DNA from: Barnesiella sp. An55
GTDB taxonomy: Bacteria > Bacteroidota > Bacteroidia > Bacteroidales > Barnesiellaceae
DNA: 64,000 bases
Assembly: GCF_002161555.1 (NCBI RefSeq)
Contig: NZ_NFHZ01000015.1
Coordinates: 1-64,000 of the forward strand
Direction of reading: 5' to 3'
Positions 24,576 to 35,832 of this stretch are shown here, piece by piece (the first letter of the stretch is position 1; every line of letters begins with the position of its first letter). Both the position numbers and the translations under genes were made by a program. A model generated the notes under the pieces. It saw only the letters and a list, made by a program, of their open reading frames with translations. It made no database searches and was not told the DNA's origin.

Positions 24576-25019
24576 ATGGCTAAAGAAATTGCTGGACAAA
24601 TCAAATTACAGATTAAAGGTGGTGCAGCAAACCCCTCTCCTCCCGTAGGACCTGCTCTGGGTTCCAAGGGTATAAACATCATGGAGTTTTGCAAGCAATT
24701 CAATGCCCGTACCCAAGACAAAGCCGGTAAAATTCTGCCGGTTGTCATCACCTACTACAGCGACAAGTCGTTCGACTTTGTCGTAAAGACGCCTCCCGTT
24801 GCCATCCAGGTACTGGAAGCCGCCAAAGTAAAAGGTGGTTCGGCCGAGCCCAACCGTAAGAAAGTGGGCGAGATCACTTGGGATCAGGTAAAAGCAATCG
24901 CCGAGGACAAAATGGTTGACTTGAACTGTTTTACCGTAGAATCGGCCATGCGAATGGTTGCTGGTACAGCTAGAAGTATGGGTATCACCGTAAAAGGGGA
25001 ATTCCCGGTAAATAACTAA
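24576..25019 (+). CDS. rplK: 50S ribosomal protein uL11
   Basis: A 147-residue large-subunit protein of the GTPase-associated stalk base. Motifs: [36 protein letters not shown] at the N-terminus and a C-terminal rRNA-binding domain ending [14 protein letters not shown]. First of four ribosomal-protein genes between nusG and rpoB. Confidence 0.97.
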   Translation: MAKEIAGQIKLQIKGGAANPSPPVGPALGSKGINIMEFCKQFNARTQDKAGKILPVVITYYSDKSFDFVVKTPPVAIQVLEAAKVKGGSAEPNRKKVGEITWDQVKAIAEDKMVDLNCFTVESAMRMVAGTARSMGITVKGEFPVNN

Positions 25020-25034
25020 TAAACTTCAATTGAA

Positions 25035-25733
25035 ATGGGTAAACTGACAAAAAATCAAAAGTTAGCTTTAGCAAAGATTGAAGCAGGGAAGGCCTACTCA
25101 CTCAGCGAGGCATCTCAATTGGTAAAGGACATCACCTATACCAAATTCGACGCATCGCTTGATATTGATGTACGCTTGGGTGTTGACCCTCGTAAAGCCA
25201 ATCAAATGGTGCGGGGCGTCGTATCGTTGCCCCACGGAACCGGAAAGCAAGTGCGTGTATTGGTGCTCTGTACGCCCGATGCCGAGGCTGCTGCCAAAGA
25301 AGCCGGTGCCGACTATGTAGGATTGGACGAGTATATCGAGAAAATCAAAGGCGGTTGGACCGATATCGACGTAATCATTACGATGCCTGCTATCATGGGT
25401 AAAATCGGTGCTCTGGGACGTGTATTGGGCCCCCGTGGTTTGATGCCTAACCCCAAGAGCGGTACGGTAACTACCGATGTGGCTAAAGCTGTAAAAGAAG
25501 TAAAACAAGGAAAAATCGACTTCAAAGTCGATAAGAATGGTATAGTACATGCCTCTATAGGTAAGATTTCGTTTGCTGCCGAGCAAATTCGCGACAACGC
25601 AAGAGAATTTGTTTCGACCCTGATCAAACTGAAACCGACTGCTGCCAAGGGTGCTTATATCAAGAGTATTTATCTTTCGAGTACAATGAGCCCGGGTATC
25701 AAGATTGATCCCAAATCAGTTGACGAGAACTAA
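25035..25733 (+). CDS. rplA: 50S ribosomal protein uL1
   Basis: A 232-residue L1-stalk protein. Diagnostic blocks are [26 protein letters not shown] and [21 protein letters not shown]. In E. coli L1 represses its own operon by binding the rplK leader; the 61-nt nusG-rplK gap here shows no obvious L1-site copy by eye. 15 nt after rplK. Confidence 0.97.
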   Translation: MGKLTKNQKLALAKIEAGKAYSLSEASQLVKDITYTKFDASLDIDVRLGVDPRKANQMVRGVVSLPHGTGKQVRVLVLCTPDAEAAAKEAGADYVGLDEYIEKIKGGWTDIDVIITMPAIMGKIGALGRVLGPRGLMPNPKSGTVTTDVAKAVKEVKQGKIDFKVDKNGIVHASIGKISFAAEQIRDNAREFVSTLIKLKPTAAKGAYIKSIYLSSTMSPGIKIDPKSVDEN

Positions 25734-25744
25734 AACTAGGAATT

Positions 25745-26260
25745 ATGAGAAAGGAAGATAAAGGCACTATTATTGCACAAATAGCAGATACTGTAAAGGA
25801 GTACAGCTGCTTCTACCTTGCCGAAACCGCTACGTTGAACGCCGAGAAAACGAGCAATCTGCGTCGCGCATGTTTCAAAGAAGGTATCAAAATGTTGGTT
25901 GTAAAGAACGCTTTGCTGCACAAGGCACTCGAGGGTCTCGAAGCCGACTACTCGCCTCTGTACGGCTCGTTGAAGGGTTCTACAACGATGTTCTTCTCGA
26001 ATGTTGGTAATGCTCCGGCCAAATTGATCAAGGAGTTCAGAAAAACCTCTGAAGACCTCGTATTGAAAGCCGCTTATGTAGAAGAAGGTTTCTACATCGG
26101 TGCCGATCAATTGGATACGCTGGTTGCCATCAAGAGCAAAAACGAACTTATTGCTGACGTTATCGCCCTCTTGCAGTCTCCTGCCAAGAACGTGGTATCG
26201 GCTCTTCAGTCAGGCGGTTCGACTATCCATGGAGTTTTGCAGACTCTATCAGAAAGATAA
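25745..26260 (+). CDS. rplJ: 50S ribosomal protein uL10
   Basis: A 171-residue stalk protein that anchors L7/L12 dimers. The N-terminal rRNA-binding domain (MRKEDKGTIIAQIADTVKEYSCFYLAE, LRRACFKEGIKMLVVKNALLHKAL) and the C-terminal helix for L7/L12 are present. Only 11 nt separate it from rplA, so there is no room for a classical L10 leader RNA in the gap. Confidence 0.96.
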   Translation: MRKEDKGTIIAQIADTVKEYSCFYLAETATLNAEKTSNLRRACFKEGIKMLVVKNALLHKALEGLEADYSPLYGSLKGSTTMFFSNVGNAPAKLIKEFRKTSEDLVLKAAYVEEGFYIGADQLDTLVAIKSKNELIADVIALLQSPAKNVVSALQSGGSTIHGVLQTLSER

Positions 26261-26311
26261 CTTTTTATACACAAACATTATTACGAATAATAACATTTAA
26301 TTCATACAAAA

Positions 26312-26686
26312 ATGGCAGATTTGAAAGCTTTTGCAGAACAATTAGTTAACTTGACCGTAAAGGAAGTAAACGAACTTGCTCAAATTTTGAAAGACGAATA
26401 TGGTATTGAACCTGCTGCTGCAGCTGTTGCTGTTGCTGCTGCTCCCGCTGCCGGCGGAGCTGCTGCTGAAGAAAAAACATCGTTCGATGTTGTTCTGAAA
26501 GCTGCTGGTGCAAACAAACTGGCTATCGTTAAATTGGTGAAAGAACTCACCGGCCTTGGCCTGAAAGAGGCTAAAGACCTCGTAGATGGTGCTCCTAACA
26601 ACATCAAAGAAGGTCTTGCTAAAGCTGATGCTGAAGCTCTGAAAAAACAACTCGAAGACGCTGGAGCAGAAGTTGAACTTAAATAA
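26312..26686 (+). CDS. rplL: 50S ribosomal protein bL12
   Basis: A 124-residue stalk protein. The N-terminal dimerisation region ([19 protein letters not shown]) is joined by an Ala-rich hinge (about 34-53) to the C-terminal domain that recruits GTPase factors ([20 protein letters not shown]). Followed by a strong hairpin that probably sets the ratio of L12 to RNA polymerase. Confidence 0.97.
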   Translation: MADLKAFAEQLVNLTVKEVNELAQILKDEYGIEPAAAAVAVAAAPAAGGAAAEEKTSFDVVLKAAGANKLAIVKLVKELTGLGLKEAKDLVDGAPNNIKEGLAKADAEALKKQLEDAGAEVELK

Positions 26687-26709
26687 TATATCTGGTAATC
26701 AGATAGGTT

Positions 26710-26748
26710 GGTTAAGAATCATCTTAGTCGGTGATTCTTAACCTTTTT
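26710..26748 (+). terminator. Terminator/attenuator between rplL and rpoB
   Basis: GGTTAAGAATCA (26710-26721) pairs perfectly with TGATTCTTAACC (26732-26743), followed by TTTTT. Position matches the known attenuation point between rplL and rpoB in other bacteria. Confidence 0.85.
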
Positions 26749-26790
26749 GTGTATATATTTTAAATTAAGTTCACTTAATCCATTTTATAA

Positions 26791-29700
26791 ATGTCTTCTA
26801 CAATAGGTAAACCACGCGTAAATTTCGCTTCAATTAAAAATCCGCTGCCTTATCCGGATTTCCTTGAAGTTCAGTTGAAGTCGTTTCAAGACTTTTTGCA
26901 ACTTGACACTCCGCCTGAAAAGAGAAAGAACGAAGGTCTCTTCAAGGTATTTGCCGAGAACTTCCCCATTGCTGATACGCGCAACAACTTTGTCCTCGAG
27001 TTCCTGGACTATTATATCGACCCGCCTCGCTATACCATCGAAGAGTGTCTCGAGAGAGGGTTGACATACAGCGTACCCTTAAAGGCCAAATTGAAATTAT
27101 ACTGTACCGATCCCGATCACGAGGATTTCGCTACGGTAATTCAAGACGTTTATCTGGGGCCCATCCCTTACATGACAGCCAAAGGTACCTTTGTCATCAA
27201 TGGTGCCGAGCGGGTAGTCGTGTCGCAGTTGCACCGTTCGCCCGGTGTATTCTTCGGCCAAAGCACACACGCCAACGGTACGAAATTGTATTCGGCTCGT
27301 ATCATCCCGTTCCGCGGTTCGTGGATCGAGTTTGCCACCGACATCAACAACGTGATGTATGCCTATATCGACCGGAAAAAGAAATTGCCCGTGACCACGC
27401 TGTTGCGTGCCATCGGCTTCGAGACCGATAAGGACATTCTCGAAATCTTCGGCCTGGCAGAAGACATGAAAGTATCCAAGACAAACCTGAAGAAAGCCAT
27501 CGGCCGCCGTTTGGCCGGTAATGTGGTGAAGTCGTGGGTAGAAGACTTTGTTGACGAGGATACGGGCGAGGTCGTTTCGATCGAACGTACCGAGATCGTA
27601 ATTCCCCGTGAAACCGTCCTGGAAGAGTCGCACATCGCCGACATTCTCGAGTCGGGGGTTCAAAACATCCTCCTGCACAAAGAGGGCGGAAACACTTCGG
27701 ACTACTCGATTATCTTCAACACCCTCCAGAAAGACTCCAGTAACTCGGAGAAGGAGGCTGTGCTCTATATCTACCGCCAGTTGCGTAACGCCGAGCCGGC
27801 CGATGAAGCCAGCGCGCGTGAGGTGATTACCAACCTCTTCTTCTCGGAGAAACGTTACGACTTGGGCGAAGTAGGCCGTTACAGAATAAACAAGAAATTA
27901 AACCTCTCCACCTCGCCCGATGTGAAGGTGCTCACCAAAGAGGATATCATCGAGATTATCAAATATCTCATCGAGCTCATCAACTCGAAGACCGATGTCG
28001 ATGATATCGACCACTTGAGCAACCGTCGTGTGCGCACCGTAGGAGAGCAACTATACAATCAGTTCGGGGTAGGGTTGGCCCGTATGGCCCGCACCATTCG
28101 CGAGCGTATGAATGTGCGCGACAACGAGGTATTTACCCCTATCGACCTGATTAACGCCAAGACGATTTCGTCGGTAATCAATACCTTCTTCGGTACCAAC
28201 GCCCTGTCGCAGTTCATGGACCAGACCAACCCGTTGGCCGAGATTACCCACAAACGCCGTATGTCGGCCCTCGGTCCTGGTGGTCTGTCGCGCGAGCGTG
28301 CCGGCTTCGAGGTGCGCGACGTGCACTATACCCACTATGGCCGTCTGTGTCCTATCGAGACGCCCGAGGGTCCTAACATCGGTCTTATCTCGTCGTTGTG
28401 CGTATATGCCAAGATTAACGATTTAGGCTTCATCGAGACTCCCTATCGTAAAGTGAAAGATGGCAAGGTAGATTTGTCGCCCGAGGGTGTGGTTTATCTG
28501 ACCGCCGAAGTAGAAGAGGGCCAGATCATTGCTCAGGGTAATGCCCCGCTCAACGACGATGGTACCTTCATTCGCAATAAGGTAAAGGCCCGTTTGGATG
28601 CCGACTTCCCCATCGTATCGCCCGACCAGGTGAACTTGATGGATGTGTCGCCTACGCAAATCGCTTCGATTGCCGCATCGCTCATCCCCTTCCTCGAGCA
28701 CGACGATGCCAACCGTGCGTTGATGGGATCGAACATGATGCGCCAGGCCGTACCTCTGCTGCGCCCCGAGGCTCCTATCGTAGGAACCGGTATCGAAGGC
28801 CAGTTGATTCGCGACTCGCGCACCCAGATTATGGCCGAAGGCGAAGGCGTAGTCGAGTTTGTCGATGCTACCGTCATCCGCATCCGTTACGATCGCACCG
28901 AGGATGAAGAGTTCGTAAGTTTCGAGGATGCCGTTAAAGAATATAAGCTCCCCAAATTCCGCAAGACCAACCAAAGCACCACGATCGACCTGCGACCCAT
29001 CTGCCACAAAGGCGACCGTGTGAAAGCCGGCGATATCCTCACCGAGGGTTACTCCACCGAAAATGGAGAGTTGGCTTTAGGCCGTAACCTCAAGGTGGCC
29101 TTCATGCCTTGGAAGGGTTACAACTATGAGGATGCCATCGTGCTCAACGAGCGTATGGTTCGTGAAGATATCCTCACCTCGGTACACGTCGATGAATATT
29201 CGCTCGAGGTACGCGAGACCAAGCGCGGTATGGAGGAACTCACCTCCGATATCCCCAACGTGAGCGAAGATGCCACCAAGGATCTCGACGAGCGCGGTAT
29301 CATTCGTGTAGGTGCTCAGGTGAACCCCGGCGACATCATGATCGGTAAGATTACGCCTAAAGGCGAGTCCGATCCTTCGCCCGAAGAGAAACTGTTGCGT
29401 GCCATCTTTGGCGACAAGGCCGGCGATGTGAAGGATGCTTCGTTGAAAGCTACTCCGTCGTTGAAAGGTGTCGTTATCGGTACCAACCTCTTCTCGCGTG
29501 CCATTAAGAAGAAAAAATCGAAACTCAGCGATAAAGCCATCCTGCCCAAGCTCGACGAAGAGTATGAAGAGAAGATGAACGGCTTGAAGTCCATCCTCAT
29601 CGACAAGCTGCTCGTCCTCACACAAGGCAAGGTTTCGCAAGGGGTGAAAGACTTCATGGGCACCGACATCGTTCCCAAGGGAACCAAGTTTACCCAGGCT

Positions 29701-30603
29701 GTCCTCAGCAAGATCGACTACACCTCGGTACAGGTGAGCAAATGGACGACCGATGCTGCCAAGAACGAGTTGATTCGCGCCACCATCATCAACTACTTGA
29801 AGAAATACAAGGAGTATGATGCCGAGTTGCGTCGTAAGAAATTCGATATCTCCATTGGCGACGAGCTCCCCTCGGGTATCGTGCAAATGGCCAAGGTATA
29901 TATCGCCAAGAAACGTAAGATAAGCGTGGGCGACAAGATGGCCGGTCGTCACGGTAACAAAGGTATCGTGTCGCGTATCGTTCGTCAAGAAGATATGCCG
30001 TTCCTGGCCGACGGAACACCCGTCGATATCGTGCTGAACCCGCTGGGTGTGCCTTCGCGTATGAACCTGGGTCAGATTTTCGAGACCGTTCTGGGTTGGG
30101 CCGGAGCCGAGCTGGGCGAGAAATTCGCTACACCTATCTTCGATGGCGCCAGCCTCGACGACCTCAATGCCTGGACCGACAAGGCCGGTCTGCCGCGCTA
30201 CGGTAAGACCTACCTCTACGACGGTGGTACCGGCGAGCGTTTCGACCAACCGGCTACGGTAGGTGTGATCTACATGCTTAAACTGGGTCACATGGTCGAA
30301 GACAAGATGCACGCCCGTTCCATTGGTCCGTACTCGCTCATTACGCAACAGCCGTTGGGTGGTAAAGCCCAGTTCGGAGGTCAGCGTTTCGGAGAGATGG
30401 AGGTTTGGGCACTCGAAGCCTTCGGTGCTGCTCACGTACTGCAAGAGATCCTGACTATCAAGTCGGACGACGTGGTAGGACGTTCGAAAGCCTACGAGGC
30501 CATTGTCAAAGGCGAGCCCATGCCTACGCCCGGTATTCCCGAGTCTTTGAACGTGCTCTTGCACGAATTGAGAGGCCTCGGTCTTAGCGTCAACTTAGAA
30601 TAA
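26791..30603 (+). CDS. rpoB: DNA-directed RNA polymerase subunit beta
   Basis: 1270 residues, the usual Bacteroidetes length. The rifampicin-region block (near residues 470-510: [34 protein letters not shown]) and the active-site block [12 protein letters not shown] near 1045 are intact. The rifampicin cluster shows no obvious resistance substitution by eye (Q-F-M-D-Q-x-N, HKRRxSALGPGG conserved). Catalytic core subunit with RpoC, 73 nt downstream. Confidence 0.98.
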   Translation: MSSTIGKPRVNFASIKNPLPYPDFLEVQLKSFQDFLQLDTPPEKRKNEGLFKVFAENFPIADTRNNFVLEFLDYYIDPPRYTIEECLERGLTYSVPLKAKLKLYCTDPDHEDFATVIQDVYLGPIPYMTAKGTFVINGAERVVVSQLHRSPGVFFGQSTHANGTKLYSARIIPFRGSWIEFATDINNVMYAYIDRKKKLPVTTLLRAIGFETDKDILEIFGLAEDMKVSKTNLKKAIGRRLAGNVVKSWVEDFVDEDTGEVVSIERTEIVIPRETVLEESHIADILESGVQNILLHKEGGNTSDYSIIFNTLQKDSSNSEKEAVLYIYRQLRNAEPADEASAREVITNLFFSEKRYDLGEVGRYRINKKLNLSTSPDVKVLTKEDIIEIIKYLIELINSKTDVDDIDHLSNRRVRTVGEQLYNQFGVGLARMARTIRERMNVRDNEVFTPIDLINAKTISSVINTFFGTNALSQFMDQTNPLAEITHKRRMSALGPGGLSRERAGFEVRDVHYTHYGRLCPIETPEGPNIGLISSLCVYAKINDLGFIETPYRKVKDGKVDLSPEGVVYLTAEVEEGQIIAQGNAPLNDDGTFIRNKVKARLDADFPIVSPDQVNLMDVSPTQIASIAASLIPFLEHDDANRALMGSNMMRQAVPLLRPEAPIVGTGIEGQLIRDSRTQIMAEGEGVVEFVDATVIRIRYDRTEDEEFVSFEDAVKEYKLPKFRKTNQSTTIDLRPICHKGDRVKAGDILTEGYSTENGELALGRNLKVAFMPWKGYNYEDAIVLNERMVREDILTSVHVDEYSLEVRETKRGMEELTSDIPNVSEDATKDLDERGIIRVGAQVNPGDIMIGKITPKGESDPSPEEKLLRAIFGDKAGDVKDASLKATPSLKGVVIGTNLFSRAIKKKKSKLSDKAILPKLDEEYEEKMNGLKSILIDKLLVLTQGKVSQGVKDFMGTDIVPKGTKFTQAVLSKIDYTSVQVSKWTTDAAKNELIRATIINYLKKYKEYDAELRRKKFDISIGDELPSGIVQMAKVYIAKKRKISVGDKMAGRHGNKGIVSRIVRQEDMPFLADGTPVDIVLNPLGVPSRMNLGQIFETVLGWAGAELGEKFATPIFDGASLDDLNAWTDKAGLPRYGKTYLYDGGTGERFDQPATVGVIYMLKLGHMVEDKMHARSIGPYSLITQQPLGGKAQFGGQRFGEMEVWALEAFGAAHVLQEILTIKSDDVVGRSKAYEAIVKGEPMPTPGIPESLNVLLHELRGLGLSVNLE

Positions 30604-30622
30604 AATAAAATCCAAACGGTCG

Positions 30623-30645
30623 GGCCGCCGCCCCATGCGGCGGCC
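30623..30645 (+). repeat. GC-rich hairpin between rpoB and rpoC
   Basis: GGCCGCCGC (30623-30631) pairs perfectly with GCGGCGGCC (30637-30645) around CCCAT. It is followed by AATAACTC, not a T run, so it is not a standard terminator. It could stabilise or pause the rpoB-rpoC message or be an RNase processing site. Confidence 0.6.
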
Positions 30646-30676
30646 GGGCCAATAACTCTTTATACATTAAACATTT

Positions 30677-33600
30677 ATGGCTTTTAGAAAAGATAACAAA
30701 ATAAAGAGTAACTTTTCGAAGATTTCGATTGGTTTGGCTTCGCCCGAGGAGATTTTGGAGAACTCGAGCGGCGAGGTGCTGAAACCCGAAACCATCAACT
30801 ACCGTACCTACAAACCCGAGCGGGACGGCCTTTTCTGCGAACGTATTTTCGGCCCTGTAAAGGACTATGAATGTCATTGCGGAAAATACAAACGTATCCG
30901 TTACAAAGGTATTGTCTGCGACCGATGCGGTGTCGAGGTGACCGAGAAAAAGGTGCGCCGCGAGCGTATGGGTCACATCCAGCTTGTGGTTCCTGTGGCC
31001 CACATCTGGTACTTCCGTTCGCTGCCCAACAAGATAGGGTATCTGTTGGGATTGCCCAGCAAAAAACTCGACGCCGTAATTTACTACGAGCGTTATATCG
31101 TAATACAACCGGGTCCTCAAACCGACCTGGCTACCTACGATCTCCTCTCTGAAGAGGAGTATCTCAACATCATGGACTCGCTTCCCCGCGAAAACCAGAT
31201 GCTCGAAGATACCGATCCCAACAAGTTCATCGCTAAGATGGGTGCCGAGGCCATTTATGACCTGCTGTGCCGTCTCGACCTCGACGAGCTCTCCTACGAG
31301 TTGCGTCACCGGGCCAGCACCGACGGTTCTCAACAACGCAAGACCGAGGCCTTGAAGCGCCTGCAGGTGGTTGAGTCGTTCCGTGCCTCGAAAGGCCGCA
31401 ACCGTCCTGAGTGGATGATCTTGAAGGTGATTCCCGTGATTCCCCCCGAACTGCGTCCGTTGGTTCCCCTCGATGGTGGCCGTTTCGCTACCAGCGACCT
31501 CAACGACCTCTATCGCCGGGTAATCATCCGCAACAACCGTTTGAAACGATTGATGGAAATCAAAGCCCCCGAGGTGATTCTGCGCAACGAAAAACGTATG
31601 TTGCAGGAGGCTGTTGACTCGCTGCTCGACAACTCTCGCAAGTCGAGCGCCGTGAAGACCGAGGCCAACCGTCCGTTGAAATCACTCTCCGACAGCTTGA
31701 AAGGTAAACAAGGTCGTTTCCGTCAGAACCTGCTCGGTAAGCGTGTCGATTATTCGGCCCGGTCGGTTATCGTTGTAGGTCCCGAACTGAAGATGCACGA
31801 GTGCGGTCTGCCCAAGAACATGGCCGCCGAGCTCTATAAACCCTTTATCATCCGCAAGCTCATCGAGCGCGGTATTGTCAAGACCGTGAAGTCGGCCAAG
31901 AAAATCGTGGATCGCAAGGAGCCCGTTGTATGGGATATCCTCGAACACGTGATGAAGGGACACCCCGTGCTGCTGAACCGTGCCCCGACGTTGCACCGTT
32001 TGGGTATCCAGGCCTTCCAGCCCAAGATGATCGAGGGTAAAGCCATTCAGTTGCACCCGCTGGCATGTACGGCATTCAACGCCGACTTCGATGGTGACCA
32101 GATGGCCGTGCACTTGCCCCTCGGTAACGAGGCTATTCTCGAAGCCCAGTTGCTTATGCTGGGTGCTCACAATATCTTGAACCCGGCCAACGGCGCACCT
32201 ATCACCGTGCCTTCGCAAGACATGGTACTGGGTCTGTACTACATCACCAAGCTGCGTCCCGGTTCGCTGGGCGAGGGCCTCAAGTTCTATGGCCCCGAAG
32301 AGGCCGAGATTGCCTACAACGAAGGCAAGGTATCGTTGCATGCCCCCGTATCGGTAGTCGTAAAAGATATTGATAAAGATGGCAACATCATCGAGCATAT
32401 GGTCGAGAATACATCGGTAGGCCGTGTGCTGGTGAACCAGTACGTACCCCAGGAGATTGGCTACGTAAACGAGATTCTTTCTAAGAAGTCGTTGCGTGAT
32501 ATTATCGGTAAGGTAATCAAGGTTTGCGGTGTAACCCGTTCGGCCCAGTTCCTCGACGATATCAAGAACCTGGGTTATTACATGGCCTTCAAGGGCGGTC
32601 TGTCGTTCAACCTGGGCGACGTGCTCGTTCCGCCTGAAAAAGAGACTCTGGTTGCCGAAGGTAATGCCGAGGTGGAGCAAATCATGAACAACTACAACAT
32701 GGGTTTCATCACCTACAACGAGCGTTACAACCAGATTATCGATACTTGGACACACGTCAATTCGCGTCTGTCCGATATCCTGATGAAGCAACTTTCGGCC
32801 GACAACCAGGGATTCAACTCGGTATTCATGATGCTCGACTCGGGAGCCCGTGGTTCTAAAGACCAGATTCGTCAGCTCTCCGGTATGCGTGGTCTGATGG
32901 CCAAGCCGCAGAAATCGGGTGCCGAGGGTGGTCAAATCATTGAGAACCCTATCTTGGCCAACTTCAAGGAGGGCTTGTCGGTGCTGGAGTACTTCATCTC
33001 TACGCACGGTGCCCGTAAAGGTCTTGCCGATACCGCCTTGAAAACAGCCGATGCCGGTTATCTGACCCGTCGTCTGGTCGATGTAGCTCACGACGTGATT
33101 ATTCACGAAGAGGACTGCGGAACCTTGCGCGGACTGGTTTGCACCGAAATCAAGAACAACGAAGAAGTAGTAGCCTCGCTGGGCGAGAGAATTTTGGGCC
33201 GTGTGTCGGTTCACGATGTAGTGAACCCGCTCACCAACGAGATTCTGGTTCACGCCGGCGAAGAGATTACCGAGGCTATTGCTCAGAAGATAGAAGAGTC
33301 GCCTATCGAGCAGGTTGAGATCCGTTCGGTTCTTACCTGTGAATCGAAGAAAGGCGTTTGCGCCAAGTGCTACGGCCGCAACCTGGCCAACAACCGCATG
33401 GTACAGAAGGGCGAGGCTGTGGGTGTGATTGCCGCACAGTCGATAGGCGAGCCGGGTACACAGCTGACACTGCGTACGTTCCACGTCGGTGGTATCGCCT
33501 CGAACATCGCTGCCGTGTCGAGCGTCGTTTCGCGCTACGACGGTATTCTCGAAATCGAGGAGCTGCGTACGGTGGACAGCGTGTCGGACAGCGGTGCTAA

Positions 33601-34951
33601 AGTTCAGATTGTCGTAGGTCGTTTGGCCGAGATGCGTATCATTGACGCACACACCAAAATGGTGCTGATGTCGGCCAATATTCCTTATGGTTCGAAGTTG
33701 TATTTCAACAACGGCGATACCGTGAAGAAAGGCGACATGATTTGCGAGTGGGACCCCTTCAATGCCGTTATTGTTTCGGAGGTTGGCGGTAAAGTCAAAT
33801 TCGATGCCGTCGAAGAGGGTGTAACCTATCGTGTAGAATCGGACGAACAGTCGGGTTTGAAAGAGAAGATTATCATCGAGTCGAAAGACCGTACCCGCGT
33901 ACCGTCGGCTCAGATTCTCGACGAGGCCGGACAGGTGATCAAGACTTATGCTCTGCCTGTGGGAGCCCACTTGATGATCGAGGATGGCGATACGATCAAG
34001 ACCGGTGAGGTATTCGTGAAGATACCGCGTGCCGTAGGTAAAGCCGGTGATATCACGGGTGGTCTGCCTCGTGTAACGGAGTTGTTCGAGGCTCGTAACC
34101 CGTCCAACCCTGCCGTTGTTTCTGAAATCGACGGCGAGGTAATCTTCGGTAAAGTGAAACGTGGTAACCGTGAAATCTCGGTGGTTTCGAAGACCGGCGA
34201 GACCAAGAAATACCTGGTACCTCTGTCGAAACAGATTCTGGTTCAGGAGAACGACTATGTGCGTGCCGGTACGCCGCTCTCCGACGGTGCCGTTACCCCT
34301 TCCGATATCCTGGCTATCAAAGGCCCCACGGCTGTACAGGAGTATATTGTGAACGAGGTTCAAGACGTGTACCGCATGCAGGGTGTGAAGATCAACGACA
34401 AGCACTTTGAGGTAATCGTTCGTCAGATGATGCGCAAGGTACAGATTCTCGATCCGGGCGATACCCGCTTCCTCGAACAGCAGATTGTCGATAAACGCGA
34501 CTTTATGGACGAGAACGACCGTATCTGGGGCAAGAAAGTGGTTACCGATCCGGGTGACTCGCAAACGCTCAAAGCCGGACAGATTGTTACGGCTCGCAAA
34601 CTGCGCGACGAGAACTCGGCTCTGAAACGCAAAGATCTCAAGCTCATCCAGGTGCGCGACGCAATCCCCGCAACCTCCGAGCAGATTCTGCAAGGTATCA
34701 CCCGTGCCGCTCTGCAAACGTCGAGCTTCATGTCGGCCGCTTCGTTCCAGGAGACGACCAAGGTGCTCAACGAAGCTGCCATCAACGGCAAAGTCGATAC
34801 ACTCGAGGGTATGAAGGAGAACGTTATCTGCGGTCACCTCATCCCGGCCGGTACCGGTCAACGCGAGTTCGAGAAACTCATCGTGGGCTCCAAAGAAGAG
34901 TTCGACCGTGTGTTTGCCAATCGCAAGAACGTAACCGATTTCTCCAATTGA
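30677..34951 (+). CDS. rpoC: DNA-directed RNA polymerase subunit beta'
   Basis: 1424 residues. The N-terminal zinc ribbon (CHCG ... CDRCG, near 67-85), the catalytic Mg motif NADFDGD (near 470), the trigger-loop region ([16 protein letters not shown]) and the second zinc site ([13 protein letters not shown]) are all present. Ends the tuf-rpo block; a perfect terminator follows 26 nt after the stop. Confidence 0.98.
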   Translation: MAFRKDNKIKSNFSKISIGLASPEEILENSSGEVLKPETINYRTYKPERDGLFCERIFGPVKDYECHCGKYKRIRYKGIVCDRCGVEVTEKKVRRERMGHIQLVVPVAHIWYFRSLPNKIGYLLGLPSKKLDAVIYYERYIVIQPGPQTDLATYDLLSEEEYLNIMDSLPRENQMLEDTDPNKFIAKMGAEAIYDLLCRLDLDELSYELRHRASTDGSQQRKTEALKRLQVVESFRASKGRNRPEWMILKVIPVIPPELRPLVPLDGGRFATSDLNDLYRRVIIRNNRLKRLMEIKAPEVILRNEKRMLQEAVDSLLDNSRKSSAVKTEANRPLKSLSDSLKGKQGRFRQNLLGKRVDYSARSVIVVGPELKMHECGLPKNMAAELYKPFIIRKLIERGIVKTVKSAKKIVDRKEPVVWDILEHVMKGHPVLLNRAPTLHRLGIQAFQPKMIEGKAIQLHPLACTAFNADFDGDQMAVHLPLGNEAILEAQLLMLGAHNILNPANGAPITVPSQDMVLGLYYITKLRPGSLGEGLKFYGPEEAEIAYNEGKVSLHAPVSVVVKDIDKDGNIIEHMVENTSVGRVLVNQYVPQEIGYVNEILSKKSLRDIIGKVIKVCGVTRSAQFLDDIKNLGYYMAFKGGLSFNLGDVLVPPEKETLVAEGNAEVEQIMNNYNMGFITYNERYNQIIDTWTHVNSRLSDILMKQLSADNQGFNSVFMMLDSGARGSKDQIRQLSGMRGLMAKPQKSGAEGGQIIENPILANFKEGLSVLEYFISTHGARKGLADTALKTADAGYLTRRLVDVAHDVIIHEEDCGTLRGLVCTEIKNNEEVVASLGERILGRVSVHDVVNPLTNEILVHAGEEITEAIAQKIEESPIEQVEIRSVLTCESKKGVCAKCYGRNLANNRMVQKGEAVGVIAAQSIGEPGTQLTLRTFHVGGIASNIAAVSSVVSRYDGILEIEELRTVDSVSDSGAKVQIVVGRLAEMRIIDAHTKMVLMSANIPYGSKLYFNNGDTVKKGDMICEWDPFNAVIVSEVGGKVKFDAVEEGVTYRVESDEQSGLKEKIIIESKDRTRVPSAQILDEAGQVIKTYALPVGAHLMIEDGDTIKTGEVFVKIPRAVGKAGDITGGLPRVTELFEARNPSNPAVVSEIDGEVIFGKVKRGNREISVVSKTGETKKYLVPLSKQILVQENDYVRAGTPLSDGAVTPSDILAIKGPTAVQEYIVNEVQDVYRMQGVKINDKHFEVIVRQMMRKVQILDPGDTRFLEQQIVDKRDFMDENDRIWGKKVVTDPGDSQTLKAGQIVTARKLRDENSALKRKDLKLIQVRDAIPATSEQILQGITRAALQTSSFMSAASFQETTKVLNEAAINGKVDTLEGMKENVICGHLIPAGTGQREFEKLIVGSKEEFDRVFANRKNVTDFSN

Positions 34952-34977
34952 TAGAGAACTAAATGCTACATAATCGA

Positions 34978-35016
34978 GAGGAGCGATCCACTGCAGTGGA
35001 TCGCTCCTCTTTTTTA
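34978..35016 (+). terminator. Rho-independent terminator after rpoC
   Basis: A perfect 32-nt palindrome (34978-35009; arms GAGGAGCGATCCACTG / CAGTGGATCGCTCCTC) followed by seven T. A 16-bp stem with essentially no loop would open at the tip in RNA. Confidence 0.92.
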
Positions 35017-35101
35017 TATTCATACCTCAGATGGAGGATGATGGAGGGGAGTCTCATGCCCCTCTTACGGAGTGGTTCTTGTTCGTAGAATATAGGTAAG
35101 G

Positions 35102-35147
35102 CAAAGGGCATTGATAATCTTTTGTGAGAATATATCAATGCCCTTTG
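35102..35147 (-). terminator. Long hairpin downstream of the metal ABC ATPase gene
   Basis: CAAAGGGCATTGATA (35102-35116) pairs perfectly with TATCAATGCCCTTTG (35133-35147), loop 16 nt. It lies 26 nt past the stop of the minus-strand ATPase gene. The 3' side lacks a T run, but the 15-bp stem makes termination or 3'-end protection likely. Confidence 0.6.
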
Positions 35148-35172
35148 TAGGTCTTGAGGGTATGGAACTGGT

Positions 35173-35832
35173 CTATCGGTCGCCCAAGGTATGATTGATG
35201 TAGAGGTTGCGGTTCGACAGGGTGATAAAGGGCTCTATCTCGTGCGAGACCATCATAATGGTGGTGCCACGGCTCGAGAGGTCGCGCAGAATTTCAACCA
35301 TACGCCCTTCGAACGGGCGGTCGATATACGACGAGGGTTCGTCGAGAATGAGCATCTCGGGTTGTGAGATAAGGGCACGGCCAAAGAGGGCGCGTTGCAG
35401 TTGTCCGCCCGAGAGTACCCCGATGGGTTTCTCGCGCAGTGCCGTTATGCCCATGAGGTCGAGCATGCGGTCGGTCTCTTGCTTCTGTATCGCTTTGGAT
35501 TGTTTGGCACTTTTACCCATGAGCCCCGAGGCTACTACATCTTCTACCGTAATGGGAAACCGGCTGTCGATACTGCTCTTTTGAGGCAGGTACCCGATGT
35601 CGAGCGAGGGGACTTCCTCTCTATCCTTATAAAAATAGACGGCCCCTTGAGTCGGTTTCTGTAATCCCAGTATGGTGCGCAGCAGCGAGGTCTTGCCCCC
35701 GCCGTTGGGCCCCGATACCAGTAGAAAGTCTCCCTCGAAGATGTCGAGGTTGATGTCTTCGAGTACGGTCTTGTCGGCATACGAGAGCCACAAGTCTTCG
35801 ATAGCAATGATTTTATTCTCCAGCGATGGCAT
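35173..35832 (-). CDS. Metal ABC transporter ATP-binding protein (ZnuC/MntB type)
   Basis: A 219-residue ATPase for uptake of zinc or manganese. Walker A GPNGGGKTS (41-49), Q-loop in YLPQKSS, signature LSGGQLQRA (140-148), Walker B LILDEPSS (161-168) and switch His197 (VSHEIE) are all intact. It overlaps the 3' end of the substrate-binding gene by 20 nt, so the two are coupled. No membrane permease gene follows: 156 nt of hairpin-bearing non-coding DNA lead to the rpoC terminator. The permease must be encoded elsewhere or be lost. Confidence 0.93.
   Translation of the reverse strand: MPSLENKIIAIEDLWLSYADKTVLEDINLDIFEGDFLLVSGPNGGGKTSLLRTILGLQKPTQGAVYFYKDREEVPSLDIGYLPQKSSIDSRFPITVEDVVASGLMGKSAKQSKAIQKQETDRMLDLMGITALREKPIGVLSGGQLQRALFGRALISQPEMLILDEPSSYIDRPFEGRMVEILRDLSSRGTTIMMVSHEIEPFITLSNRNLYINHTLGDR

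Noticed and set aside
25734-25744. An L10 leader autoregulatory RNA before rplJ.
   Set aside because: The rplA-rplJ gap is 11 nt, and no kink-turn-like element is apparent within it.
31682-35023. An 1113-codon minus-strand open frame opposite rpoC.
   Set aside because: Very long but explained by rpoC codon preference; no motif or leader, and it runs through the rpoC terminator.
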